37,643 nucleotides of DNA from an uncultured Lachnospiraceae bacterium (GCA_947626395.1 CANQRU010000035.1:1-37643); one strand, 5' to 3'; numbered from the stretch's first letter, positions 1-8,651 are shown. Numbers and translations: made by a program. The notes: generated by a model not told the origin, from the sequence alone.

Positions 1-106
1 ATACATCGTTCTGAAATTCTCTTAAAAGAATCTTCAGGGTTCTGCATACTGTTCAGTCTTCAATTGTCAAGGTCCGTGTGCTGCTGACTTCCGCCGCAAC
101 TTTCCT
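1..106 (-). other. Leader of a probable rRNA operon running off the left edge
   Basis: Read on the minus strand, the sequence downstream of the two promoters (bases 106 to 1) has the character of a Firmicutes rRNA leader: a short stretch of the TGAAGACTGAACAGTATG type followed by a small stem made of TTCTTTTAAGAGAA-like bases. Comparable leaders precede 16S rRNA genes in clostridia. No 16S sequence is visible, so the rRNA gene would lie just outside the window. This is inference from promoter architecture and leader sequence; another stable RNA operon is possible. Confidence 0.55.
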
Positions 107-135
107 AGGATATCACACCAGGTTGGCTTTGTCAA
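107..135 (-). promoter_or_regulatory. Sigma-A promoter P2 of the left-edge operon
   Basis: On the minus strand a perfect -35 TTGACA (130-135) is followed after exactly 17 bases by TATCCT (107-112). It is the proximal member of a tandem pair pointing out of the window, as is usual for rRNA operons. Confidence 0.75.
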
Positions 136-196
136 CAACTTTTTTGAAATTTTTTTCACCGCCATTCACGACTGCCCGCTTAAGCGGTGGAACTAT

Positions 197-226
197 AATA
201 TACCATCTTTTCCCGGGAAATGTCAA
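197..226 (-). promoter_or_regulatory. Sigma-A promoter P1 of the left-edge operon
   Basis: On the minus strand a perfect TTGACA (221-226) and TATATT (197-202) are separated by 18 bases. It lies about 90 bases upstream of P2. The surroundings are AT-rich (poly-A/T tracts at 240-270), which would suit an UP element. Confidence 0.7.
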
Positions 227-415
227 GGGATTTGTGCTACTTTTTTAAACAATTTTTGAGGCTTTTTTTAGCACCACAAGATATGCGAATTTCCTATATT
301 TTCCTCTATATTTTGTGCCTTGTGACAGACGCGGCAAAGAGGGACCGATCCTCTTTGCCACGAATTGTGTCTATTCAATATAATATATATGCAAATCAGC
401 AAAAAACTCCGCTTC
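227..415. other. AT-rich intergenic region with one hairpin
   Basis: No gene is supported here. A 10-bp perfect inverted repeat (333-342 GGCAAAGAGG with 350-359 CCTCTTTGCC, 7-base loop) lies about 55 bases past the stop of the CvpA-like gene and could end that transcript, but no T-run follows on either strand. The AT-rich tracts at 240-270 lie upstream of promoter P1. Confidence 0.4.
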
Positions 416-1141
416 TTATGAAATGATCCCCCTGACGATCCCCAGCGCCAGGCGCGAGACAAGATTATAATGGTAGAGAAACGAGAGCCAGGGACTCGCC
501 TCGATCTGATCGAGTACAGCGGACGCCCAGGATGTCGCGGCAAACGCTGTGACCAGCAGAGACATCAGCCATAGAAAAAAAAGCCCCTGCAGGCCGCCCA
601 GCGCGGCGCCGGCCAGCTGATTCATGCCGGACAGGATCGGAAGCTTCGCCACCAGATCGAGCGCTCCCGCCAGAAGCTTTAAAGAGATATAGATCAAAAG
701 GAACAGGACCACAAATCCGACAAAGTTGATGATCACATTCGCCAGATAACTGCCGATATACTCAGCGAAGGCGTCTACCCCAAGCAGATCATAGACCGTA
801 TTGTTATTGTTCTCAATAAGAAGTTCCTTCAGATCATCCGGCAGACGCAGTTCCTCGATGAACTGCCGCTGCGCCGCGGGCATCTGCATGTCCGGAAGCG
901 CCTCTTCGCCGATGCCGAACGCGCCGCTGACGCTGTCCGTGATCCAGCCGTAAACCGGCGTCTTCTCCCTGATAAATGTGCCCACATACGGCATGGCAAA
1001 ATGAACGGCTGCAAGCGTAACCACCAGCGCCACCATAGAGACCGCCAGGCGGATAAGCCCCCGGTAATGACCGTAGAGCACCATGCCCAGCAGATAAACG
1101 CCGACCGTTATCTGCAGCCAGTTTTCCCTGAAATATTCCAT
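416..1141 (-). CDS. CvpA-family membrane protein
   Basis: A 241-residue hydrophobic protein that resembles the CvpA (colicin V production) family, integral membrane proteins of poorly defined role. Four hydrophobic helices can be seen: about residues 10-25, 30-50, 130-160 (IINFVGFVVLFLLIYISLKL) and 180-205 (GLQGLFFLWLMSLLVTAFAA). The stretch between the second and third is hydrophilic. The glycine-rich segment before the last helix (LAGAALGGLQGLFF) is typical of the family. It is the last gene of a minus-strand run, 18 bases after the HAD phosphatase, so it is probably co-transcribed with it. Family assignment is good; function is not known. Confidence 0.8.
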   Translation of the reverse strand: MEYFRENWLQITVGVYLLGMVLYGHYRGLIRLAVSMVALVVTLAAVHFAMPYVGTFIREKTPVYGWITDSVSGAFGIGEEALPDMQMPAAQRQFIEELRLPDDLKELLIENNNNTVYDLLGVDAFAEYIGSYLANVIINFVGFVVLFLLIYISLKLLAGALDLVAKLPILSGMNQLAGAALGGLQGLFFLWLMSLLVTAFAATSWASAVLDQIEASPWLSFLYHYNLVSRLALGIVRGIIS

Positions 1142-1159
1142 ATACGTTCCAAACCCCCG

Positions 1160-1987
1160 TCAGCCGGTCAGAATGAATTTCTCGATCGTCAGGGCTACGC
1201 CGGCGTCGTTGTTGCTGCCGGTCACATAATCCGCGGCCGCCCTGAGTTCTTCCTCCGCGTTCTCCATAGCGACACCGATCCCGGCGGTCTCGATCATCGA
1301 ATAATCGTTGCCGCCGTCGCCGAATGCCATCGTCTCCCCGATATCGATATCAAGAAGTCCCGCCAGGCGCTTTAGGGCGGGGCCTTTAGAAGCTCCCGCG
1401 CCATTGATCTCCAGATTATTCACCACGGAAGAAGTCACCAGAATATCGGGAAACCGCTTCAGCTGTTCCCGCATAAGCTCTCTCTCCCGCAGATCCGCAA
1501 AATACATATTGACTTTGTTCACCGCCGTCTGCGGGCGGCTGATATATTCCAGCATGTCCGGAACCTTCGTACGGGTCTGCCGGATCATTTTCACGATCTG
1601 GGGCGGAATCCCGAACTGTTCCAGATGATCATAATATCTCGCTTCGGAAATCCCTCTTCCGTCCGCGTAAGCGTCGCACATGATGCCCGGGCGGCTCATC
1701 GCCAGCTGCATGACAGCCAGCGCCGTCTCCCGCCCGACTAACTGCAGATCCAGCGTGCGTTCCTCCCGCAGATCCTCAATAGCGCCTCCATTGACCGTAA
1801 TGGCGTAACGGACGCCGAGTTCCAGGATCTCCTGCGGGATTCCGGCAGCCAGCCGGCCCGTACAGGGGACGATCAGGATCCCTCTCTCCGCGCAGGCGGC
1901 CAGCGCCAGGCGGTTCCTCTCGGGCAGGTTCTTCTCATCATCCAGCGCCGTCCCATCCAGGTCAAACGCCACCAGTCGAATCTTCAT
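1160..1987 (-). CDS. Cof-type HAD-superfamily hydrolase (IIB subfamily)
   Basis: A 275-residue cytosolic phosphatase of the Cof/YidA type, which acts on sugar phosphates, nucleotides or flavin phosphates; the substrate cannot be read from sequence. HAD motif I is FDLDGTALDDE (Asp9 nucleophile, Asp11 acid/base), motif II is the PCTGR segment near residue 42, motif III is the Lys of GASKGPAL near 205, and motif IV is GDGGNDYSMIE near 225. The large cap domain lies between about 85 and 190. Length is normal for the family. It starts 13 bases after the TPR gene stop and is followed 18 bases later by the CvpA-like gene, which suggests an operon. Nothing in it looks damaged. Confidence 0.9.
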   Translation of the reverse strand: MKIRLVAFDLDGTALDDEKNLPERNRLALAACAERGILIVPCTGRLAAGIPQEILELGVRYAITVNGGAIEDLREERTLDLQLVGRETALAVMQLAMSRPGIMCDAYADGRGISEARYYDHLEQFGIPPQIVKMIRQTRTKVPDMLEYISRPQTAVNKVNMYFADLRERELMREQLKRFPDILVTSSVVNNLEINGAGASKGPALKRLAGLLDIDIGETMAFGDGGNDYSMIETAGIGVAMENAEEELRAAADYVTGSNNDAGVALTIEKFILTG

Positions 1988-2000
1988 AAGCTGTTTCCGT

Positions 2001-4130
2001 TTATATAAAATGTTCCTCGCGCAGGATCAGAAGTCCTTCTTTATTATACTTGGCAGAGAACACGCCGGTGATCAGACGGCCCAGGGATGGTTTCTCAGCG
2101 CGGTCAGCGGCTTCCTCGATCATCGCCTCGGCGTTCTCCTTCGTCAGCGGAACCCCATCCTCCTCCATCAGTTCTACCCTCTCGTAGAGAGCCAGCATGC
2201 TTTTGCCGGTAATGCTGCAGTCGATACTCGCCGCGTAATCGCAGGCATACTGGGCGAAGGAATCTGCATCCATCTCCTGGCGGCGGTCATCGTCTCTTGG
2301 CTCCGGCTCCATCGGTTCCACCACCGCACTGCGGTCCGCATCGGATGTGGAAGTGATCGCTTCCGGCCCTTCCTCTTCCTTGCGGGCCAGGCGTTCCTGC
2401 TCCTCTACCTGCTCCATAACGGCGTTGCCGATCGCCACTTCTTCCGGCACCAGCTCGCCGTCGATCCGGGTAAAGCTCCCCATCTGCTCCGGGTATTTCT
2501 GATACAGATCCTCCATCTGACGCGGATTGTCAAGAAGCACTACCGCCATATGGTTCTGGTTCTCTTCCGCCGTCATCAGGCCGACCAGCTTCTCCAGTTC
2601 CTCGCCGCTCAGATCGCCCGCTTCATCCACGATCAGATCCCTGCCGGTCAGCTGGGCGGTAACTGTGTCCACACCGCGGCTGTTCAGCTTGCTTCCGGTG
2701 ATCCTGACCGTCTGGTTATGGCTGTCGTGCTGGACGTGATACGCTTTCAGCTTCTCGATCGCCTTCTCCATTCCCTTCTCCGGAGTACGCGTCTCGATCG
2801 CCATATACTCAGGCACCGCTTCTTCCTCCGCAGCCGCTGAAGCTCCGTCAGCTTCATCCGAATCTTCGGTACCGGCCGGACCGGCCGCGTCGTCTGTATC
2901 TTCTGCCGCAGATGCCTCCGGCATCTCCGCCTCCCCGGAAATCTCCTGCTCATCCGCATCCGTCTCCAGATCTTCCGCGCTCCCGGCTTCCTCCGGATCT
3001 TCATCCGGGACTTCCTCGCCACGCAGCGCCGGCGGAAGCGCTCTGTGGATATCGTATAATTTCTTGGTCTGCTCGTTAAATACGTTCTCGTCCGCCGCGC
3101 CGTCACGGGTCAGGCGGGACATCTCTCTGGCAAGCTGTTCTTCAGCCGCCGCCTGATGGAGATTCGCCACCAGCTCCTCATCGATCGTTACGCGTTCCGG
3201 CGCGCGCTGCAGTTCTTCGTCGGTCTCTTCCGCGGATTCCTCCGCAGCATCCTCATCTCCGGCCGGCTCCTCATAGATCACATCTTCATCCTCCGGCTCC
3301 TGATCCTCCTGGCCGTCGTATTCCGGGCCGTATGCGTCCTCTTCATAAACCGGCTCTTCCCCGTACTGTTCATACTGTCCGCCGTCGTCGTCATAATCAT
3401 GATCTGGGAACTGCATCTCTCCGGAGAAATGATCCTCCGGATACGAATCGTCCTCTCCGAACACGTCCAGGGCTCCGTTTTCAAATTCCTGCTCTACCGC
3501 TTTATACTGGGCCTCATACTTGTCAGGATTCCTGACCAGATCCTGCTGATAATCAGACAGGGCCGCGAACTGGGCTTTCAGGGCCAGCGCCTTGTCCACA
3601 TATTTTCCAAATGCGAACATCAGCGCGATTTTATCGCACATCTGTACGCACAGATTCTTCTCGCCGATGGCGGCATACAGCTCCGCCAGTTCATACATCC
3701 AGCGTTCATCCAGTTCCACCGAGACGTATTTCTCCAGAGTGGCCGCCAGCTGCCTGCTGGACGCCCCCTTTGCCTTCAGGATCAGATACCGGAGCAGATT
3801 CTGCCTGGGATCCCCTGCCGCCGCTTCGGTGAACTCCCGGTAATACTCTTCGGCCTCGCGGACATTCCCCTCCCGCAGGGCCAGCTCCGCCAGTTTAAAT
3901 AAAAGGCTCTTTCCGACAGGCGCACGCTCATACGCCTGCATCAGGATCTCCTTGGCTTCCTGATACTCTCCATTCTTCTCATAGACCTGGGAGATCATCG
4001 CCAGCAGGTTCGCGTTGCGCACGCGCCGCCAGTCAATAGTATCCGCGATCTTCATGGAGGTGGTGAAATCCCCCTTTGTCACCAGTTTCTTGATCTGTTC
4101 AACTTTAATGTTAAACTCGTACTTGTCCAT
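2001..4130 (-). CDS. Large acidic TPR protein with a degenerate AAA-like segment
   Basis: A 709-residue protein without signal peptide or membrane helix. Residues about 40-180 form TPR-like helical pairs (YEKNGEYQEAKEILMQAY, LREGNVREAEEYYREF). Residues 215-440 are extremely acidic and low in complexity, rich in Asp/Glu with many Tyr. Residues 455-560 resemble the Walker B half of CbxX/SpoVK-type AAA ATPases: GRDLIVDEAGDLSGEELEKL (496-515) is followed by an HMAVVLLDNPRQMEDLYQKY stretch (527-546), as those ATPases have a strand after Walker B and then a Met/Leu-rich helix. No GxxGxGK[ST] P-loop precedes it, so ATP hydrolysis is unlikely. The C-terminus (620-709) is helical. An AAGGG ribosome site sits 5 bases before the ATG. 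It lies between recR and the HAD gene on the same strand. I know no function; a scaffold role is only a guess. Confidence 0.75.
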   Translation of the reverse strand: MDKYEFNIKVEQIKKLVTKGDFTTSMKIADTIDWRRVRNANLLAMISQVYEKNGEYQEAKEILMQAYERAPVGKSLLFKLAELALREGNVREAEEYYREFTEAAAGDPRQNLLRYLILKAKGASSRQLAATLEKYVSVELDERWMYELAELYAAIGEKNLCVQMCDKIALMFAFGKYVDKALALKAQFAALSDYQQDLVRNPDKYEAQYKAVEQEFENGALDVFGEDDSYPEDHFSGEMQFPDHDYDDDGGQYEQYGEEPVYEEDAYGPEYDGQEDQEPEDEDVIYEEPAGDEDAAEESAEETDEELQRAPERVTIDEELVANLHQAAAEEQLAREMSRLTRDGAADENVFNEQTKKLYDIHRALPPALRGEEVPDEDPEEAGSAEDLETDADEQEISGEAEMPEASAAEDTDDAAGPAGTEDSDEADGASAAAEEEAVPEYMAIETRTPEKGMEKAIEKLKAYHVQHDSHNQTVRITGSKLNSRGVDTVTAQLTGRDLIVDEAGDLSGEELEKLVGLMTAEENQNHMAVVLLDNPRQMEDLYQKYPEQMGSFTRIDGELVPEEVAIGNAVMEQVEEQERLARKEEEGPEAITSTSDADRSAVVEPMEPEPRDDDRRQEMDADSFAQYACDYAASIDCSITGKSMLALYERVELMEEDGVPLTKENAEAMIEEAADRAEKPSLGRLITGVFSAKYNKEGLLILREEHFI

Positions 4131-4279
4131 GGTATCCCTTCCTGCTTTCCTGCGCAGAACCCGCTCCGGGCTGTTCCGCCGCGTTCTGACGCAATGTATT
4201 CGCCGCTGTCCGGACTTCCCCCGCGGCCGGGCCCCGCATGAAAGCGCGCCGTACGATCGGCGGCGTGTATTCCCGGCGG

Positions 4280-4876
4280 TTACAGTTCGATCCGCCCTTC
4301 CAGCGCACGGAGCAGAGTCACCTCGTCGATGTTCTCCAGATCCCCGCCCACCGGGACGCCGCTGGCGATGCGGCTGACTTTGATTCCTGTAGGCTTTATC
4401 AGCTTGCTGATATACATCGCCGTCGTCTCGCCTTCCAGGCTTGAATTCGTGGCGATGATCACCTCGTTTACATCTCCCTGAAGACGCTGCATCAGCTCCT
4501 TCAGCTTTATATCCCCGGGACCGATCCCCAGCATCGGGGATATGGCGCCGTGGAGTACATGATAGACCCCGTCGTATCTTCCGGTCTTCTCATAAGCCAC
4601 ATAATCTCTGGGAGTCTCTACCACCATGATAGTCTTGTGGTCGCGGCCCGCGCTTCTGCAGACCGGGCAAAGCTCCTGATCCGTGAGCGTACAGCACTCT
4701 TTGCAATAGCGTATATTCCTGCGCGCCTCCGTCATGGACGACGCCAGCCGGTCCACCTGCTCTTCCGGCATATTGATGATGTGAAATGCGAGCCGCTGTG
4801 CCGATTTGGCGCCAATGCCGGGAAGCCTGGATAATTCGTCGATCAGTTTCGTGATCTGGCCACTGTAATATTCCAT
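4280..4876 (-). CDS. recR: Recombination mediator protein RecR
   Basis: A 198-residue RecR, the normal family length. It works with RecO (and RecF) to load RecA on single-stranded gaps during recombinational repair. Visible parts are the N-terminal helix-hairpin-helix ([18 protein letters not shown], residues 16-33), a four-cysteine zinc finger (C58, C61, C70, C73) and the TOPRIM domain ([21 protein letters not shown] onward, about residues 83-175). The C-terminal segment [20 protein letters not shown] is highly typical. It begins 3 bases after the YbaB/EbfC gene, and the dnaX-ybaB-recR order is the standard Firmicutes and proteobacterial arrangement. All key residues are present. Confidence 0.97.
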   Translation of the reverse strand: MEYYSGQITKLIDELSRLPGIGAKSAQRLAFHIINMPEEQVDRLASSMTEARRNIRYCKECCTLTDQELCPVCRSAGRDHKTIMVVETPRDYVAYEKTGRYDGVYHVLHGAISPMLGIGPGDIKLKELMQRLQGDVNEVIIATNSSLEGETTAMYISKLIKPTGIKVSRIASGVPVGGDLENIDEVTLLRALEGRIEL

Positions 4877-4879
4877 AAT

Positions 4880-5245
4880 CTAGAACGGGAAACCTCCGCC
4901 CATACCGCCGAGGCCTGCGCCTAAACCGCCGGTGAATTTGGACATGGCGCCCGCGGAATCTTCCTCCATCTGACGGAACGCCTCGTTAGCCGCCGCCATG
5001 ATCAGGTCTTCCAGCATCTCCACATCATCCGGATCCACGGCTTCCGGGGAAATCTTCACGGCCGTGATCTCTTTCTTCCCGGATACGGTGACGCTTACCG
5101 CGCCGCCGCCTGCCGACGCCGTATATTCCTTGCTTTCCAGTTCCTTCGTCGTCTCTTCCATCTGACGCTGCATGCGCTGGGCCTGCTTCATCAGATTGCT
5201 CATGTTCCCCGGCATGCCGCCCGGAAATCCGCCACGTTTCGCCAT
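4880..5245 (-). CDS. YbaB/EbfC-family nucleoid-associated protein
   Basis: A 121-residue protein of the YbaB/EbfC family (B. subtilis YaaK), a small dimeric DNA-binding protein found between dnaX and recR in most bacteria. The N-terminal helix carries the family pattern NMSNLMKQAQRMQRQMEETT (14-33). A beta-rich middle follows (GGGAVSVTVSGKKEITAVKI), then the acidic VDPDDVEMLEDLIMAAANEA. The tail is glycine-rich (GGLGAGLGGMGGGFPF), which is common in the family. It starts 5 bases after dnaX and ends 3 bases before recR, so translation is probably coupled. Confidence 0.95.
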   Translation of the reverse strand: MAKRGGFPGGMPGNMSNLMKQAQRMQRQMEETTKELESKEYTASAGGGAVSVTVSGKKEITAVKISPEAVDPDDVEMLEDLIMAAANEAFRQMEEDSAGAMSKFTGGLGAGLGGMGGGFPF

Positions 5246-5250
5246 GGTCT

Positions 5251-6990
5251 CTATTCCTCCTCTATTGAAATATCCATATGGATATGTTCTTTCAGATCCT
5301 CCGCGGTCACATAGACCGTATCCGTGCGCTCGCCATTCCCCAGCAGTCTGGCCTTGAAATAAATGTCTTTGCCGTAGGCCGACCGGACATACTCCTCCAG
5401 CTGTCCCATGACTGTGGGCCTTCTGCCGATCTCAAAGCTGTTCACACTGGAAAATACGACCGTCAGGCAGCTGTCGCCGCCCGGTTCCACAATGGTGTCG
5501 CGGAAGCTGGGCCGCACCGCGCCTCCCAGATTCCGGACGATCTTGCCCCAGTCGTTGCGGATCATCTGCAGATCCTCCATCTGGGCCCTGGGCAGCGTAA
5601 CTTCCCGAGGCGGCGTGAACGCCTGTCCCGGCTGCGCGTATGCGCCGGGTACGCCGCCCGGCGTCACAGCCGCGGTTTGCGCAGATACGCCGGTTCCTGC
5701 CTCTGCCGCAAATCCGCTGGCACCATATCCTGCCAAGCTGCCCGCGGCACCGCTGCCTACAGAGGATGCGCTGGCGCCGGCACCTGCAGGCACGCCGTAT
5801 CCGGGCATCCCTGCCCCGCCCGCACTCACCGGAACGCCTTCCTCCAGCGTCTCTTCGATCTTATTCAGCCGCTCGATGACAGAATCATAATTATGCTCCA
5901 TCTGCGGCTTCGTCAGTCTGATAAACGCCAGTTCCACCAGCACCCGTTTTTGGGACGCGTAGCGGATCTGGTTGGACAGATCGGAAAACACGCGGATATA
6001 GCGCATCAGCGTCTCTCCGTCCGTCAGTCCCGCGTCCTCCTTCAGAAGCCGCAGGTTCTCCGTGGACATGTCCACGATGCCCTCCGCGTCCTCCGCCGTC
6101 TGCGCCAGCAGGAGATTGCGCATATACCAGATAAAATCCGTCACAAACTGGGACAGCTCCCGACCCTGGACCACCAGTTCCTCCAGCTGCCGGATGCAGT
6201 CCGCCGTCCGGTTCCCGGCCACAGCGCGGAACATCGAGCTGAAGATGGCGGTATCCACCGCGCCGAGCACATCCAGCACATGGTCGTAGGTCAGCCGCTC
6301 CCCGTAATGGAACGCGACGCACTGATCCAGAAGACTTAACGCGTCGCGCATGGAGCCGTCGGCCGCCCTCGCGATATAGGAAAGCGCCCTCTCCTCCACG
6401 TCGATCTTCTCCGCCGCGGACAGTTCCGCAAGCCGGTCCGTGATCGTCGCGATGGAGATGCGTTTGAAATCGTACCTCTGGCAGCGGGAAAGCACCGTGA
6501 TCGGAATCCGGTGCACTTCCGTCGTCGCCAGGATAAAAATCACATAAGAAGGCGGCTCCTCCAACGTCTTGAGCAGGGCGTTGAAGGCGCCCGTCGATAA
6601 CATATGAACCTCGTCAATGATATAGACCCGGTAGCGTCCCTCCGTCGGAGGATACTGCACCTGCTCCCGGATCTCGCGGATATTATCCACGCCGTTATTG
6701 GACGCGGCGTCGATCTCCACGACGTTCAGCGACGCACCCGCCACGATATTCTTACAGGTCTGACACTCGCCGCAGGGACTTCCGTCCACCGGATGCTCAC
6801 AGTTGACCGCTTTCGCGAAGATCTTGGCGATCGTGGTCTTCCCGGTGCCGCGGGTGCCGCAGAACAGATACGCATGTCCGATGCGCTGGGACAGTATTTG
6901 ATTTTTCAAAGTCGTCACAATATGGTCCTGGCCCCTGACATCGTCGAAAGCGGCCGGACGCCATTTGCGGTACAGCGCCATGTAGGACAT
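5251..6990 (-). CDS. dnaX: DNA polymerase III subunit gamma/tau
   Basis: The clamp-loader ATPase subunit of the replicative polymerase. I place the start at the ATG giving MSYMALYRKWRPAAF, because AGGAG lies 10 bases upstream and this is the conserved family N-terminus; an ATG 30 bases further upstream has no such support. In this 579-residue form the Walker A is GTRGTGKT (45-52), the zinc module uses Cys 64, 73, 76 and 79, Walker B is IIDEVHML, and the sensor/SRC motif is VLSRCQRYDF. After the third domain there is a Gly/Ala-rich linker and then a C-terminal tau-like domain. I saw no A AAA AAG slippery heptamer, so a programmed gamma frameshift is not supported. It leads the dnaX-ybaB-recR cluster, 88 bases downstream of pfkA. 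Confidence 0.96.
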   Translation of the reverse strand: MSYMALYRKWRPAAFDDVRGQDHIVTTLKNQILSQRIGHAYLFCGTRGTGKTTIAKIFAKAVNCEHPVDGSPCGECQTCKNIVAGASLNVVEIDAASNNGVDNIREIREQVQYPPTEGRYRVYIIDEVHMLSTGAFNALLKTLEEPPSYVIFILATTEVHRIPITVLSRCQRYDFKRISIATITDRLAELSAAEKIDVEERALSYIARAADGSMRDALSLLDQCVAFHYGERLTYDHVLDVLGAVDTAIFSSMFRAVAGNRTADCIRQLEELVVQGRELSQFVTDFIWYMRNLLLAQTAEDAEGIVDMSTENLRLLKEDAGLTDGETLMRYIRVFSDLSNQIRYASQKRVLVELAFIRLTKPQMEHNYDSVIERLNKIEETLEEGVPVSAGGAGMPGYGVPAGAGASASSVGSGAAGSLAGYGASGFAAEAGTGVSAQTAAVTPGGVPGAYAQPGQAFTPPREVTLPRAQMEDLQMIRNDWGKIVRNLGGAVRPSFRDTIVEPGGDSCLTVVFSSVNSFEIGRRPTVMGQLEEYVRSAYGKDIYFKARLLGNGERTDTVYVTAEDLKEHIHMDISIEEE

Positions 6991-7078
6991 GAATCCGTAT
7001 CTCCTGTCATCATCGTCCATGCAGGCTGCTCCCGCGGGAACAGCACACGCACGGACACCTGTTTCTGTAAACGGATGC

Positions 7079-8170
7079 TTATTTCATCTTCTCGTCGCCG
7101 AAGCAGATACCGATCATCTTCGCCTCGCGGATAATGGAACTCTTCGGATCGACGACCTTCAGCTTCCCGGCTACGTCCTTCAGCGGGATCTTGTCGATGT
7201 CGTTGTTCTTCACGCAGACCATGTAGCCGTATTCCTTCTGCTTGATCAGGTAAGCCGCCTCGGCGCCCAGTCTGGTGGAAAGCACACGGTCATACGGGCA
7301 GGGCTCGCCGCCGCGCTGCATATGGCCCGGAACCGTCACACGGATCTCCTGGCCGGTCAGCTCGCCGATCTTCGCGCCGATCTCGTAGGCGACCGACGGA
7401 TAGACCGGACCCTTGGCCTGTTTCTCTTTCAGTTCCTTCTTGGTCAGCTTGGCGTCTTCCTTGGAAATAGCGCCCTCCGCCACTGCCAGGATGGAGAAGC
7501 GCTTGCCCTGGCGGTTGCGCTCCTTCAGAGCGTCCACGACGATATTGATATCATAGGGGATCTCAGGAAGCAGGATGATATCCGCGCCGCCGGCGATACC
7601 TGCATGCAGCGTCGGCCAGCCTACCTTATGGCCCATGATCTCCACGATGAAGACGCGGCCGTGAGAGGAAGCCGTGGTATGAATGCTGTCGATGGCGTTG
7701 GTCGCCACGTTCACCGCGCTCTGGAATCCGAACGTCATCTCGGTGCCCCACAGATCATTGTCAATGGTCTTCGGCAGAGCGATGATGTTCAGTCCCTCTT
7801 CGCGGAGAAGGTTGGCCGTCTTCTGGCTGCCGTTGCCGCCAAGGACCACGAGGCATTCCAGGCGGAGCTTGCGGTAGGTCTGCTTCATGGACTCGACCTT
7901 GTCCAGGCCGTTCTCATCCGGCTCGCGCATCAGCTTGAACGGCTGGCGGGAGGTGCCCAGCATCGTGCCGCCCTGGGTAAGAATACCGGAGAAATCCCGC
8001 GGTTTCAGGATCCGGTAGTCCGTGTAGATCAGGCCCTTATAGCCGTCCTCGAAACCGATGATCTCCACTTCGTTGTCGTACATGTTGTACAGTGCCTTCG
8101 CCACGCCGCGCATGGTCGCGTTCAGCGCCTGGCAGTCGCCGCCGCTGGTGAGCATTCCAACTCTAATCAT
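7079..8170 (-). CDS. pfkA: 6-phosphofructokinase (clostridial long type)
   Basis: A 363-residue phosphofructokinase that phosphorylates fructose 6-phosphate in glycolysis. The N-terminal nucleotide loop is MLTSGGDCQALNATMRG and the substrate/catalytic motif is PKTIDNDLWGTEMTFGF (D137 and D139 of TIDND). The site that separates ATP from pyrophosphate enzymes reads GGNGS (111-115), with Asn where E. coli PfkA has Asp103; the following Gly, as in ATP users, is kept. Length and the HTTASSHGRVFIVEIMGHKVGW region match the longer clostridial and actinobacterial type. Phosphoryl donor preference is therefore best left open, ATP being more likely. It has its own promoter upstream and lies between the SRP RNA gene and dnaX. 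Confidence 0.93.
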   Translation of the reverse strand: MIRVGMLTSGGDCQALNATMRGVAKALYNMYDNEVEIIGFEDGYKGLIYTDYRILKPRDFSGILTQGGTMLGTSRQPFKLMREPDENGLDKVESMKQTYRKLRLECLVVLGGNGSQKTANLLREEGLNIIALPKTIDNDLWGTEMTFGFQSAVNVATNAIDSIHTTASSHGRVFIVEIMGHKVGWPTLHAGIAGGADIILLPEIPYDINIVVDALKERNRQGKRFSILAVAEGAISKEDAKLTKKELKEKQAKGPVYPSVAYEIGAKIGELTGQEIRVTVPGHMQRGGEPCPYDRVLSTRLGAEAAYLIKQKEYGYMVCVKNNDIDKIPLKDVAGKLKVVDPKSSIIREAKMIGICFGDEKMK

Positions 8171-8232
8171 GTCCTTAAATCCCCTTTCTCTTATAAGATA
8201 AAGTTATGTCATTACAATAACCCCATTGTGTT

Positions 8233-8261
8233 ATTATAATACAAAGGCCGGGATGGGACAA
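8233..8261 (-). promoter_or_regulatory. Promoter of pfkA
   Basis: On the minus strand TTGTCC (8256-8261) and a perfect TATAAT (8233-8238) are 17 bases apart. The start would be about 55 bases before the pfkA ATG. An AAGGGGATTTAAGG stretch before the ATG supplies the ribosome site. Confidence 0.75.
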
Positions 8262-8366
8262 GGGGAAATTCGAGAAATTATAAAATTATGAATCCGGGTA
8301 AATGCGGTTCCGATGGCGGATCTTCCTGCGCCGCCCCGGCCCCGCGGGAAATATCAGAATGGAAAT

Positions 8367-8628
8367 CCGTGCGTCTCACTTTGAACAGCTGCCACAGACG
8401 TTACCTGCGCAGTTAGCTCGGCCCAGGCTGCCTCGCGGCACACAGAGTGATCCGCTTAGTGCTGCTGCATTCCTGCCCTGACACGGTTCACGAAGCTCTG
8501 TTGCGCAAGACCCGGACGTCAACACCACTTACGCAGGGCAGCTCTGCAACAGACTGCCCGGGGTGAGACATCACCCCTGCTAGAGCGGATTGCAGGTACA
8601 GGGCACCGCTATCTCCCCGGCTGCACGG
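8367..8628 (-). ncRNA. ffs: Signal recognition particle RNA (large, Bacillus type)
   Basis: About 262 nt of the large Firmicutes SRP RNA (scRNA) with Alu and S domains, which binds Ffh and docks ribosomes to FtsY. On the minus strand the ends pair (5' CCGTGC with 3' GCACGG). The S-domain core reads GTGTCAGGGCAGGAATGCAGCAGC and then ACTAAG, with the SRP-specific GGAA/CAGCAG-type asymmetric loop; the 5' Alu part has GTGCCCTGTACCTGCAATCC. It has its own promoter. In B. subtilis scr lies between tadA and dnaX; here pfkA has come between the RNA and dnaX, and tadA points the other way. Ends are set by pairing and may be off by a few bases. Confidence 0.93.
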
Positions 8629-8651
8629 AAAAGTTATGACTTCATCAGGCC

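Noticed and set aside
5278-6339. A 353-codon plus-strand frame opposite dnaX
   Set aside because: It is antisense to conserved dnaX codons, has arginine- and histidine-rich low-quality sequence and no start signals.
5251-6990. Programmed frameshift in dnaX
   Set aside because: No A AAA AAG-type slippery run was seen in the coding strand.
7025-7044. GC-rich hairpin between pfkA and dnaX as a terminator
   Set aside because: The stem (GCTG, TCCCGCGGGA, CAGC) is interrupted and no T-run follows; it may just be chance in G+C-rich sequence.
6989-8239. A 416-codon plus-strand frame opposite pfkA
   Set aside because: pfkA is certain on the other strand; the frame is its mirror and has no promoter or ribosome site.
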